This document shows positions 9,286-18,643 of a DNA stretch of 64,000 nt, in pieces; position 1 is the stretch's first letter; each line of letters begins with the position of its first letter. The position numbers and the translations under genes were made by a program. The stretch comes from an uncultured Pelagibacteraceae bacterium (GTDB lineage Bacteria > Pseudomonadota > Alphaproteobacteria > Pelagibacterales > Pelagibacteraceae), in contig CACEOY010000001.1 of NCBI GenBank assembly GCA_902561155.1, forward strand, positions 1-64,000, in the 5' to 3' direction. Below the pieces are notes generated by a model. That model worked only from the letters and a program-made list of their open reading frames with translations, was not told the DNA's origin and did no database searches.

Positions 9286-10423
9286 ATTTTACTACTGACG
9301 TTATAACTTCACATGCTATTGCTTTTTCTTTTCCGATAACACCTAATTTTTCAGTGGTTTTACCTTTAATGTTTATTTGGTCTTTTGAAATTTTCAAAAG
9401 CTTAGCGATATTTTTAATCATTTTATTTTTTAAATTTTTTATTTTAGGTGTTTGAGTAATTATATTTATATCTATGTTATTTACGAAATAACCCTTAATT
9501 TTTATTTGATCCAAAACTTTTTTTAATAAGATAGTTGATCTTATATTTTTAAATTTTTTATTTTTATCTGAAAACATTTGTCCAATATCACCCATTTGAC
9601 ACGCACCTAAAATAGCGTCGGTAATAGCGTGAAGAACAGGATCTCCATCCGAATGACCAAGTGTACCTAGTTTTGATTTAATTTTTAGTCCAGCCAAATA
9701 AAGTTTTCTATTAGGAGTCAGCCTATGAACATCAAAGCCAATTCCAACATTTTGTTTTGATTTGAAAACATTTCTTAAATTTTCAAAATCTGACCAATCT
9801 GTTATTTTAAAGTTATTTTTTTCACCTTCTATAAATTTTACTTTATTAAGATCCATATAGAGAGAAATATCATCGTCTTTATATTTAGCAGAATTAGCTT
9901 TGTGCAAGTGATATATTTCATTTAGTTTAAAAGCTTGTGGTGTCTGAGTTAAAAATAAATTATCTCTATTTTTTCCTAAAATATACTCATTTAAACTCGA
10001 ATCAATTTTTTGCTTTACTGCATCATTTATATTTATCTTTGGGATAACAGCTTTAAAACTTTTCATTTTAGAAATTATTGTATTAATTAATTTTACTGAA
10101 AAATTAGGTCGCGCTACATCATGTATCAAAACTTTTGTGATACCTTTATTTTTAATTAAATATTTCAATGCGTTAAAAGTAGATTGTTGTCTATTTTTAC
10201 CACCCAAAACCAATTTAATATTTCGTAGTTTTAGCGATTTGATTTTTTTAGTATCTTTTTTATTATAGACAAGAACTATCTTTTTAATTGCTTTAATTTT
10301 TCTTGCTTTATCAATGTTTATCTCAATTAATGATTTACCGGCAATTTTTTGATATGGTTTGCCCACATTAGACCTAAATCTATGACTATTACCTCCAGCA
10401 AGAATGATTAAACAGAAACTCAT
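9278..10423 (-). CDS. ispDF: Bifunctional IspD/IspF isoprenoid enzyme
   Basis: A 381-residue fusion catalysing two non-consecutive steps of the MEP isoprenoid pathway: CTP-dependent cytidylyl transfer to methylerythritol 4-phosphate (IspD, about residues 1-220) and formation of the 2,4-cyclodiphosphate (IspF, about 225-381). The IspD half begins IILAGGNSHRF with a downstream Lys in GKPYQKI and has VLIHDVARP. The IspF half has GIGFDVHRL and the metal-site stretch GHSDGDPVLHAITDAILG. The fusion is common in alphaproteobacteria. It is first in its operon and divergent from ntrY across only 40 bp. Confidence 0.96.
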   Translation of the reverse strand: MSFCLIILAGGNSHRFRSNVGKPYQKIAGKSLIEINIDKARKIKAIKKIVLVYNKKDTKKIKSLKLRNIKLVLGGKNRQQSTFNALKYLIKNKGITKVLIHDVARPNFSVKLINTIISKMKSFKAVIPKININDAVKQKIDSSLNEYILGKNRDNLFLTQTPQAFKLNEIYHLHKANSAKYKDDDISLYMDLNKVKFIEGEKNNFKITDWSDFENLRNVFKSKQNVGIGFDVHRLTPNRKLYLAGLKIKSKLGTLGHSDGDPVLHAITDAILGACQMGDIGQMFSDKNKKFKNIRSTILLKKVLDQIKIKGYFVNNIDINIITQTPKIKNLKNKMIKNIAKLLKISKDQINIKGKTTEKLGVIGKEKAIACEVITSVVKYD

Positions 10424-10463
10424 TGTATAAACTTATATTATATTTATATAAATAATTAACTAT

Positions 10464-12230
10464 ATGTTTAAGATAATTAAAAATTTTAATTGGATTATTT
10501 TATCCTCTTTTACTTGTATTTTTCTTGGAATTTTAACATTCCTCACTTTTATCAATGAGGGATTTATATCTCTCACTGAGAAAAATATACTTTTGCTACT
10601 CTCTATTGATATAATTCTATTATTAGTTTTCTTTAGTCTTATATTTAAGAATTTTTTCAGATTTTATACTGCTGGAAAAAAAAATAAATCTGGATCACAA
10701 ACAAATTTAAAATACGTATCTCTCTTCTCTATATTTACATTAATACCATCGCTTATAGTAGCTATTTTTTCACTTTTTATATTTAACTTTGGTTTACAGA
10801 AATATTTTGATGACCAAATTACACAGGCAGTAAATAATTCTAATGATGTCGCAAAAAATTATTTAGAAGAGAGTAAAAAAAATATTAAATCTGATATCAT
10901 TTTAATGAGTGTAGGATTAAATAGGGCTTCAAATTTTTATTATTCAAATCCTAATCAGTTCGTAAGAGTAGTAAATGCTGAAAAAATTTTAAGAAAAATA
11001 GATGATATTTATTTAATTGATAGTGCAGGAAATATTTTGCTTTCAGAAACTGGTGTTTCTACCAATGAATTTGTATTGCCAGGTGAAGAAACTCTAGATG
11101 AAGCTTTGAAAGGTGGCCCAGTTGTTATCTCTGGAAATTTAGAAAATAAAACTTCTGCAATGATTAAATTGAATTCTTTAATAGATACCTTTCTTTATAT
11201 TTCAAGAAATATTGACCCAGAAATTTTAAAATATCTTAATGAAACAGAGAAAGCAGTCGATTTTTATTATTCAGTAGAAAACAGTCAAACTGGTATTAAA
11301 ATTACCTTTGCCATTATTTATATAATAGTAGTAACTTTGTTATTATTTATATCGACCGCAGTTGCTATATCATTTGCCAGAAGACTTACTAAACCAATAA
11401 TTAATCTAATCAGTGCTTCAGAAAACATAAGCAAAGGTGAACTTGACGCAAAAGTTCCAAATATTGAAGCAGATGACGAAATAAAAAAACTAAATTTAAA
11501 CTTTAACAACATGATAACAAGATTAAAAAGGCAGCAAGATAAGCTTTTAGCAACCGAAAGATATGAGGCTTGGGAAACAGTCGCAAGAAAACTTGCACAT
11601 GAGATTAAAAATCCGCTTACACCTATTCAATTATCTTTAGATCGACTTAAAGAAAAATATTCTACAAAAATTGGAGACGGTAAGTCCGAATTTAATGAGT
11701 ACTTACAAACTATAAATCGTCAAATAAAAGATATCGAAAAACTTGTTAATGAATTTTCGAATTTTGCAAGAATGCCACGACCTGTGGTTAAAAAAATTAA
11801 TTTAAATGAAGTAATAATACGTTCAATAAATTTTTTAAAAATATCTCTTAAAAGTAAAATTTCATTTAATAAAAATAATAAATCTAATTTTATTATGGGG
11901 GATGAAGATCAACTTTATAGAGTATTTATTAACATCATTAAAAATGCAGATGAGTCAATTGAAGAAATTTTGAATAAAAAGCCTAAATATGAGGGTAAAA
12001 TTGAGATAGATATTTTCACTAATAAAGATTATATAATCTCTATTATAAAAGATAATGGTGAAGGAATTTCAGATACAAAAAAAGTAATGACGCCTTATTT
12101 TACTACCAAAAAAAAAGGAACAGGTTTAGGATTGCCTATAGTTAACAAAATTATTAATGAACACTCAGGAGAATTTGTAATAAAAAAAGATAAAGGCACA
12201 ACCATTGAAATATGGCTGCCTAGTATTTAA
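10464..12230 (+). CDS. ntrY: NtrY-like sensor histidine kinase lacking a PAS domain
   Basis: A 588-residue membrane histidine kinase, partner of the NtrX encoded 3 bases downstream. Three N-terminal membrane helices (about 10-30, 42-61, 84-107), an extracytoplasmic region (about 108-275), and a fourth helix (about 277-302) lead to a HAMP domain, then directly to the dimerisation/phosphoacceptor helix with His379 in KLAHEIKNPLTP, and an ATPase domain (DNGEGIS, KGTGLGLPIV). Canonical NtrY proteins are about 700-770 residues with a PAS domain between HAMP and the His helix; none is evident here. In related alphaproteobacteria NtrYX responds to nitrogen or redox state; the signal here is unknown. 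Confidence 0.9.
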   Translation: MFKIIKNFNWIILSSFTCIFLGILTFLTFINEGFISLTEKNILLLLSIDIILLLVFFSLIFKNFFRFYTAGKKNKSGSQTNLKYVSLFSIFTLIPSLIVAIFSLFIFNFGLQKYFDDQITQAVNNSNDVAKNYLEESKKNIKSDIILMSVGLNRASNFYYSNPNQFVRVVNAEKILRKIDDIYLIDSAGNILLSETGVSTNEFVLPGEETLDEALKGGPVVISGNLENKTSAMIKLNSLIDTFLYISRNIDPEILKYLNETEKAVDFYYSVENSQTGIKITFAIIYIIVVTLLLFISTAVAISFARRLTKPIINLISASENISKGELDAKVPNIEADDEIKKLNLNFNNMITRLKRQQDKLLATERYEAWETVARKLAHEIKNPLTPIQLSLDRLKEKYSTKIGDGKSEFNEYLQTINRQIKDIEKLVNEFSNFARMPRPVVKKINLNEVIIRSINFLKISLKSKISFNKNNKSNFIMGDEDQLYRVFINIIKNADESIEEILNKKPKYEGKIEIDIFTNKDYIISIIKDNGEGISDTKKVMTPYFTTKKKGTGLGLPIVNKIINEHSGEFVIKKDKGTTIEIWLPSI

Positions 12231-12233
12231 CTT

Positions 12234-13604
12234 ATGAACAAAGAGGTTTTAGTCATAGATGATAATCCTGATATTAGATATTTAATCTGTAATATCTTAA
12301 AAGAAAAACATTTTAGTGTAAGATCAGCCGCAAATTATGATCAGGCAGTTCTCGAAATAAATAAGAAAGTTCCAGATTTAGCAATCATAGATATTAAATT
12401 AGATAGAGCCGATAAAGATGGAATTGATTTGTTAAAAATGCTTATTAAAAAAAAAAACTCTATTCCTATTATAATGATCTCTGGACATGCAACCGTCCAA
12501 ATAGCGCTTGAGTCTATAAGATTAGGTGCATATGAATTCATTGAAAAGGGAGCTTCTTTTTCAACAGATAAATTATTAAATTACGTCAATAGAGCATTAG
12601 AAACAGCTAATCTAAAAGAAGAAAAGGATATCATTGAAAATAAATTGTTTCATTCCTTTGACTTGATTGGTCGTAGTCCGTCTATAGTAAAAGTTAAAAA
12701 AATAATTGAAAAACTGTCAAATGCTGAAAGTAGAGTTTTAATTTCGGGACCCACTGGTTCGGGAAAAGAGTTAGTGGCTAGGAAAATTCACAAACTTTCA
12801 TTACGAAACAAAAAACCTTTTGTAGTTATTAATGCCGCCTCTTTAAAAGAAAAGACTTATGAAAGAGAATTGTTCGGTCAGGAGTTTGGAGATGGAACAA
12901 TATCTTTTGGGGTTTTAGACAGAGCTAACAAGGGGACTTTATTAATAGACGAAGTTACCGAGATACCTATAGAGACCCAAGCAAATATCTTAAGAGTTTT
13001 AATTGATCAAAAATTTAAAAGAATTAATGGAAAAAAAGATGTACATGTTAACATTAGAATTATTTCTTCAACCTCAAGAAATTTAACTGCAGAAGTTGCA
13101 TCAGGCAAATTTAGGGAAGACTTATTTCATAGATTAAACGTAGTTCCAATTGAATTAAGTCCTCTCTCATCAAGAACTGAAGATATTCCAGATTTAATAA
13201 ATTACTTTAAAAGAAAAATATCGGAAATAAATGGAGTTCAAGAAATTGATATTGATACCAAGAATGATCAACTTTACACTTATAATTGGCCTGGAAATGT
13301 GAGAGAATTAAGAAATTTAATGGAGAGAATTACAATAGTTTCAGCAAATGAAACCAAAGAGAATATAGATAAATCTATAAGCGACATATTAAATAATAAA
13401 GGATCAGCTGATAATATTACCTCTTATAAGGATACTTTTACATCCCCACTTAAAGAAGCTAGAGAACACTTTGAGAAAGAATACCTAACAATACAACTAA
13501 AAAAAAATCATGGAAATATTTCAAAAACAGCTGATTTTATCGGGATGGAGCGATCAGCATTACACAGAAAACTAAAACAGCTCGGGATAAAAGGTATTAA
13601 CTAA
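12234..13604 (+). CDS. ntrX: NtrX-like response regulator with degenerate sigma-54 contact loop
   Basis: A 456-residue NtrC-family regulator: receiver domain (acidic pair Asp9/Asp10, phospho-acceptor Asp53), AAA+ domain (Walker A GPTGSGKE at 172-179, Walker B LLIDE at 236-240, FREDLFHRL at 293-301), and a Fis-type helix-turn-helix at about 415-453 (ISKTADFIGMERSALHRKL). Where sigma-54 activators carry GAFTGA after ELFG, this protein has ELFGQEFGDGTISFG, so it probably cannot engage sigma-54 RNA polymerase. I infer DNA binding and control of sigma-70 promoters, switched by NtrY. trkA follows after 2 bases. Confidence 0.92.
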   Translation: MNKEVLVIDDNPDIRYLICNILKEKHFSVRSAANYDQAVLEINKKVPDLAIIDIKLDRADKDGIDLLKMLIKKKNSIPIIMISGHATVQIALESIRLGAYEFIEKGASFSTDKLLNYVNRALETANLKEEKDIIENKLFHSFDLIGRSPSIVKVKKIIEKLSNAESRVLISGPTGSGKELVARKIHKLSLRNKKPFVVINAASLKEKTYERELFGQEFGDGTISFGVLDRANKGTLLIDEVTEIPIETQANILRVLIDQKFKRINGKKDVHVNIRIISSTSRNLTAEVASGKFREDLFHRLNVVPIELSPLSSRTEDIPDLINYFKRKISEINGVQEIDIDTKNDQLYTYNWPGNVRELRNLMERITIVSANETKENIDKSISDILNNKGSADNITSYKDTFTSPLKEAREHFEKEYLTIQLKKNHGNISKTADFIGMERSALHRKLKQLGIKGIN

Positions 13605-13606
13605 TA

Positions 13607-14974
13607 ATGAACATTATTATATGTGGTGCCGGTAAAGTCGGCTTTTCAATAAGTAAACAGCTATCTTCTCAAGGTCATTCCGTTACAGTAATTGACCAAT
13701 CATCGGAAGATATAAAAAAAATAAATGATACTCAGGATGCCAAGGGAATTGTTGGTAGAGCTACCTTGCCTACCGTTTTAGAAAACGCTGGAGCCGAAAA
13801 TACTGACATGATAATTGCTGTTACAAGAAATGATGAAACTAATATGGTTGTGTGTCAATTAGCGAGTTCATTATTTAACATTCAAAAAAAAATTGCGAGA
13901 ATAAGAACAAAAGATTTTTTGGAGGGAAAATGGAATAAGCTTTATAATAAATCGAATATTCCAATTGACGTTATAATTTCACCAGAAAGAGAAGTCGCAA
14001 AATCTTTATTTAGAAGACTAGAAGCTCCAGGAGCTTTAGACAATGTTCCATTTGCAGGCAACAAAGTAAAAATGCTTGAAATAGCGATAGAGAAATCATG
14101 TCCAATTATAAATATGCAGCTTAAAAAATTAACTGAAAAATTTCCAAATTTTAAAGCAAATATTGTTGGTTTAGTAAGGAAAGAAAAATTTAAATTTTTA
14201 AAAAAAGATGACAAGATTATGGAGGGAGACAATGTTTATGTTGTAGTAAATAGTGATCAATTAAATGAAATTCTGAAAGCCTTTGGGCATGAAGAAAAAA
14301 CTTCAAAAAAAATTTTAATTATTGGTGGCGGAAATATTGGTTTTCATTTAGCAAAAATGTTAGAAGAAAACTTTGAGGGTGCAAGAATAAAAATCATTGA
14401 AAAAAACAAAGCTAGAGCTGAGGAGATCGCTTCAGAACTAACATCATCGATAGTTATTAACGGAGACGCATTAGACGAAGAAATATTAAAAGAAGCCAAT
14501 CTAGAAGAGTCGGAAACAGTGCTTGCGTTAACAAATGATGATGAAAATAATATTATGGCATGCGTTCTTGCGGAAAAAGCAGGTCAAACAAAAAGAACAA
14601 TAGCAATAGTAAATAAATCTAATTATAGCTTATTGCAAAGTTCTCTAAATATAGATGATTTAGTAGATCCAAGAATGACTACTGTTTCAAGAATAATGGA
14701 ACATGTCCATAGAGGAACAATTGCGACAGTATATTCTCTTTTGGACGGAGACTACGAATTTGTAGAAGCAAAAGTTTTAGAAAAATCTGAGCTTTTAAAT
14801 AAAAAAATTAAAGATAGCAACTTGCCTGAAAATACAAGAGTAGGAGCTGTAGTTAGAGGCAAACAAGTAATTATACCTAGAGGTGATTTTGTTTTCGAAA
14901 AAGACGATCTAGTAGTACTTTTATCTAGCAGGGATCAATTAAAGGAAATAGAGAGTATTTTTAGTATTATTTAA
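13607..14974 (+). CDS. trkA: Trk potassium uptake regulatory protein TrkA
   Basis: TrkA is the cytoplasmic NAD-binding gating ring of the TrkH potassium channel. The 455-residue protein is a tandem of two RCK units: the first begins IICGAGKVGFSISKQLS, the second at about residue 230 begins ILIIGGGNIGFHLAKML, each followed by a TrkA-C domain. It is third in the ntrY-ntrX-trkA set, an arrangement common in alphaproteobacteria. Its last 8 bp overlap the converging galE gene, leaving no room for a terminator between them. trkH is not in this window. Confidence 0.95.
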   Translation: MNIIICGAGKVGFSISKQLSSQGHSVTVIDQSSEDIKKINDTQDAKGIVGRATLPTVLENAGAENTDMIIAVTRNDETNMVVCQLASSLFNIQKKIARIRTKDFLEGKWNKLYNKSNIPIDVIISPEREVAKSLFRRLEAPGALDNVPFAGNKVKMLEIAIEKSCPIINMQLKKLTEKFPNFKANIVGLVRKEKFKFLKKDDKIMEGDNVYVVVNSDQLNEILKAFGHEEKTSKKILIIGGGNIGFHLAKMLEENFEGARIKIIEKNKARAEEIASELTSSIVINGDALDEEILKEANLEESETVLALTNDDENNIMACVLAEKAGQTKRTIAIVNKSNYSLLQSSLNIDDLVDPRMTTVSRIMEHVHRGTIATVYSLLDGDYEFVEAKVLEKSELLNKKIKDSNLPENTRVGAVVRGKQVIIPRGDFVFEKDDLVVLLSSRDQLKEIESIFSII

Positions 14975-15941
14975 TTTTTTTTTCCCAATCTACTGCAGTC
15001 TTGAGTATGTATTTAATATTATCAAACTTAGGTTTCCAACCAAAGAATTTAATAAATTTTTCTGGGTTAGCAATTATTTGTCTACTATCTCCATCTCTTC
15101 TAGGACCTACTTCAAAATTAATCTTTTTATCTAATATTTGATTGAAATTTTCTATAACCTCTTTGACGGAATAACCTTTTCCATACCCGCAATTAAAAGT
15201 TTCTGATTTTCCATTTTTAATAAGATGCTTTGCAGAAATTAAGTGTATGTCAGCTAAATCAGATACATGAATAAAATCTCTTATTGGCGTCCCATCAAAG
15301 GTGTCATAGTTATTTCCATTAATTAACATTTTCTCTCTTTTTCCAACTGCAACTTCACAAGCTATTTTAATTAAGTGAGAAGAATGTTTTGAAATTAGTC
15401 CACTACGTAATTTTTCATCGGAACCAGCTACATTGAAGTATCTTAAAATAATATATTTTAAATCAATTTCTTCAGATTTTTTTTTGATAAATTCTTCAAG
15501 TTTTAATTTCGAGGTTGCATAAGGATTTAAAGGATTTAGTGGGTCACTTTCTAAAACCTTTTCTTTTTTTGGATTACCATACACAGAAGCAGTTGATGAA
15601 AAAATTATTTTATTTAGTCCATTTTTGAAACAGACATTAAGAAAAATTTTGCCTTTTTCAAAATTAAATTCGTGATATTTTTTTGGCTGCTTTACAGACT
15701 CATCAACTCTAATCAATCCAGCAAAATGCATCACTAAATCAAATTTTTCTTTTATAATTAAATCTTCTATTTTTTTTTCGTCGGCGATATCAGACACAAC
15801 TAATTTTGCCTTTTTTGGAATTAAATTTTTGTTACCTGTTATTAGACTATCAATTACTATCACATCATAACCTTTGTCTAATAATAAGTTACAAACATGG
15901 CTACCTATATACCCAGCTCCGCCAGTAACTAGAATCTTCAT
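14967..15941 (-). CDS. galE: UDP-glucose 4-epimerase
   Basis: An extended short-chain dehydrogenase that interconverts UDP-glucose and UDP-galactose (or the N-acetyl forms). The 324-residue protein has the NAD motif VTGGAGYIGSHV, SSTASVYG with the catalytic Ser/Thr, and the YATSK motif holding catalytic Tyr and Lys, followed by RYFNVAGSD. It is last of three minus-strand genes and overlaps glf by 4 bp. Together they give UDP-Glc to UDP-Galp to UDP-Galf, so galactofuranose is the likely cassette product. Confidence 0.95.
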   Translation of the reverse strand: MKILVTGGAGYIGSHVCNLLLDKGYDVIVIDSLITGNKNLIPKKAKLVVSDIADEKKIEDLIIKEKFDLVMHFAGLIRVDESVKQPKKYHEFNFEKGKIFLNVCFKNGLNKIIFSSTASVYGNPKKEKVLESDPLNPLNPYATSKLKLEEFIKKKSEEIDLKYIILRYFNVAGSDEKLRSGLISKHSSHLIKIACEVAVGKREKMLINGNNYDTFDGTPIRDFIHVSDLADIHLISAKHLIKNGKSETFNCGYGKGYSVKEVIENFNQILDKKINFEVGPRRDGDSRQIIANPEKFIKFFGWKPKFDNIKYILKTAVDWEKKIK

Positions 15942-17080
15942 TTGATTTTTTTCTTTATTTGTTCAAATTTTCTTAATGCTGCAGAAATAGTCATATCCAT
16001 ATCGTAATATGCATAGTCTGCTAATCTTCCACCAAAATCAAATTTTTTAATTTTACTAGCCTCAAATTTATATTTTCTATGTTTAATTCTATTAGCCTCA
16101 TCATTTATAGGATAGTAAGGTTCTTTATCATTTTTCACTGAGTATTCTTTAATAACTAATGTTTGATTTGAATTAAAAGGTTTTCTTTCAGGATGTAAAT
16201 GTTTAGGCTCATGCACTCTTGTAAACTTATTTTTAAGATCTGGGTAATTAATTACCGAATTGCCTTGAAAATCTCTAGTTTTTTTAAATTCTTTTTTAAA
16301 GGATAATGATCTCCATTCAAGCTTTCCAAATTTATAATCCAATAATGAGTCAAGAGGTCCTGTATAAATCGTTAAATATTTAGGCTTAATCTTGTACTTT
16401 AAGTTATACTTTTCTTTAAGTTTTATTCTTATGTTCTTGTTTTTTGTTAAATTAATAAAAATACTTTTATACCCGTTCTCTGGTATACCCTGATATTGTG
16501 TTTGTTGGTAATAATCTTCATTGTAACTGTATCTTATTGGCAATCTATTAAAAATACTTTGAGGCAAATATTTAGGTTTTTTACCCCATTGTTTTTGAGT
16601 ATATCCTTTTATAAAGGCATTATAAAGTTCCTTACCAATCTGTGAAATAGCTTTATCTTCAAAATTTTTATATTTGTAATTTTTAAATTTTTTAGTTTTA
16701 TTATAGATAAATTTTTCTGCCTCTTCAGGACTAAAATTCTTTTTAAAAAAAGAATTTATTGTCTCAAGATTAATTGGCATTTGATAAACTTTATTTTTAT
16801 GATTACTCAGTACTTGGTGTCTATAGTTATTAAACGTAGTAAATTTATTAATGTAATCCCAAACTTTTTGATTAGCTGTGTGAAATATGTGAGTACCATA
16901 TTTATGATACTCAATATTTGTTTTTTTATCTACTTCGCTAAAAGAATTTCCTCCGATATGATTTCTTCTCTCAATAATTAAAACTTTTTTATTAGAGACA
17001 TTTGCCAGCCTTTCAGCTAATACGGCACCAAAAAATCCTGATCCTACTATTAAAATGTCTGGTTTATAAAATTTACTCAT
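15938..17080 (-). CDS. glf: UDP-galactopyranose mutase
   Basis: A flavoenzyme that contracts UDP-galactopyranose to UDP-galactofuranose, the donor for Galf in surface polysaccharides. The 380-residue protein starts with the FAD Rossmann motif ILIVGSGFFGAVLAERLA and the IGGNSF segment, and has the family C-terminal Arg/Asp region GRLADYAYYDMD. It overlaps galE by 4 bp and the upstream membrane glycosyltransferase by 8 bp, so the three form one operon. Its presence implies a galactofuranosyltransferase, possibly one of the neighbouring glycosyltransferases. Confidence 0.95.
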   Translation of the reverse strand: MSKFYKPDILIVGSGFFGAVLAERLANVSNKKVLIIERRNHIGGNSFSEVDKKTNIEYHKYGTHIFHTANQKVWDYINKFTTFNNYRHQVLSNHKNKVYQMPINLETINSFFKKNFSPEEAEKFIYNKTKKFKNYKYKNFEDKAISQIGKELYNAFIKGYTQKQWGKKPKYLPQSIFNRLPIRYSYNEDYYQQTQYQGIPENGYKSIFINLTKNKNIRIKLKEKYNLKYKIKPKYLTIYTGPLDSLLDYKFGKLEWRSLSFKKEFKKTRDFQGNSVINYPDLKNKFTRVHEPKHLHPERKPFNSNQTLVIKEYSVKNDKEPYYPINDEANRIKHRKYKFEASKIKKFDFGGRLADYAYYDMDMTISAALRKFEQIKKKIK

Positions 17081-18635
17081 TTTTATTTCTTTTTATTGAA
17101 GATAAAATTATACCATTTCTTTTAATTTGGTGAACATTCTCCGTCCCATACTCGTCATAACAATTAGTAATTTTATTATTTTTTTCAGATAATAAGGTCC
17201 TATTAGTCATTATTACATATGTGGCATCAATTTTATTAGTAAATTCAGATCTTCTATACTTTTGTTTCATATACATTTTTGCTATTTCAGGGTTCACTCC
17301 ACAAGAATAAAATGTAACCCTACCATCACCTAAATTTGAACTCAATATAAGTTCTTTTAAACTGGTTGACCAATAATCATTCTCAAATTTTTTATATCTA
17401 AATTCTTGATCACCTGAAAAATAATTTAGAAAAGTATAGTGATAAGGGGTTATTGTTAAAAAATTCAAAATGTGAAAAGCAAATAAAGCAGATAAAGTAA
17501 TTTTAATAAGATTGTAAAAAGAATTTTTGTTTATAAAAATTATATACGTGGTTATTGAAGGAATAATAACCAAGTAAGGAGCGCTCCATAAAAAAAGTCT
17601 AACTCCATCGTAAATAGGATAGGGGATCAGAAAGAGTACTAAACTAGGGTAAATTATCAAAAAAAAAGTTATTAATATTATTATTTTAAAATCTTTGAAT
17701 TTAGATTTTAAAATTTTTAGATTCAGGAATAAAATTGGAATAGTTAAGATATATAAAATAATCAAAAATTCTGGTAATTTATAAAAATAATTTATTAATA
17801 AATAATTATAAGGTATTTCGTTAGAATTTAAGTAATTTCCATTTAATAAATTAAATGGCCAACCAACATTAATGGATAATGTTTTAATAAAAAACTCAAA
17901 GGGTAATTTGATTATATTGCCATGTGCGTCAACCCAAAATATAATAAGGACAAAGTAAAATAAAAAAATGAACAAAATAAAATCAGCTAATAAAATTTTT
18001 AAACTTTTTTTTTTAAAAAAAAATACTACAATCAAAAAAATCAAGATTATTGGAACTAAAGATCCTAAAAATAATAATTGCACCCCTGTACCTAATGCTG
18101 ACAAGAGCGATATCTTAAGAATTAATACAAGTTTTTTTTTTAATTTATAATCAAAAAATGTGTATTTAAAGATGTAATAAATTATCCAAACATGTGCAAA
18201 AGCTAAAATAATATCTTTAAAATTGATTGCGAAGTGACCATAAAAAAAAGGAATAAGAAAAAGAAAAATTGATGAAATTTTTGCAATAGATTTATTGAAT
18301 AAAATTTTATTAAGTTTGTATAAACCAACTATAGTCATTAAGCCAAAAAAAGAATTTAATACGTGATATACTTCTAAATTAAATTTCTGTGGAAACATTT
18401 GATTGATAAAACTCAATACAGTCCAGTATAAAGTTGAATAACGGTATTTTGAAAAAAATGGTTCATCTATTTGACCAAATGATAAAAGATATTTTAAATT
18501 AATTTCTCCAATTTTTTGATGATAGCTTTCATCCCATGACATCCCAATATTATAAGAACAATACAAGGTATAAATAATAAATATTATTTTTATTTTTGTT
18601 TCTTGTTGAAGTAGAAGTGTAAAGTATTTTTTCAA
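17073..18635 (-). CDS. Polytopic membrane glycosyltransferase, GT39/ArnT-like
   Basis: A 520-residue integral membrane protein with roughly ten hydrophobic helices and a C-terminal soluble part of about 100 residues. The first loop carries MSWDESYHQKIGE; an acidic pair at this place is the catalytic hallmark of GT-C glycosyltransferases (PMT/ArnT/GT39) that take lipid-linked sugars. I infer that it adds a sugar to a surface glycan or lipid on the outer face of the inner membrane. It is very AT-rich, with long A/T runs. It is first in the operon with glf and galE. Confidence 0.72.
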   Translation of the reverse strand: MKKYFTLLLQQETKIKIIFIIYTLYCSYNIGMSWDESYHQKIGEINLKYLLSFGQIDEPFFSKYRYSTLYWTVLSFINQMFPQKFNLEVYHVLNSFFGLMTIVGLYKLNKILFNKSIAKISSIFLFLIPFFYGHFAINFKDIILAFAHVWIIYYIFKYTFFDYKLKKKLVLILKISLLSALGTGVQLLFLGSLVPIILIFLIVVFFFKKKSLKILLADFILFIFLFYFVLIIFWVDAHGNIIKLPFEFFIKTLSINVGWPFNLLNGNYLNSNEIPYNYLLINYFYKLPEFLIILYILTIPILFLNLKILKSKFKDFKIIILITFFLIIYPSLVLFLIPYPIYDGVRLFLWSAPYLVIIPSITTYIIFINKNSFYNLIKITLSALFAFHILNFLTITPYHYTFLNYFSGDQEFRYKKFENDYWSTSLKELILSSNLGDGRVTFYSCGVNPEIAKMYMKQKYRRSEFTNKIDATYVIMTNRTLLSEKNNKITNCYDEYGTENVHQIKRNGIILSSIKRNKNE

Positions 18636-18643
18636 TGTAAATT

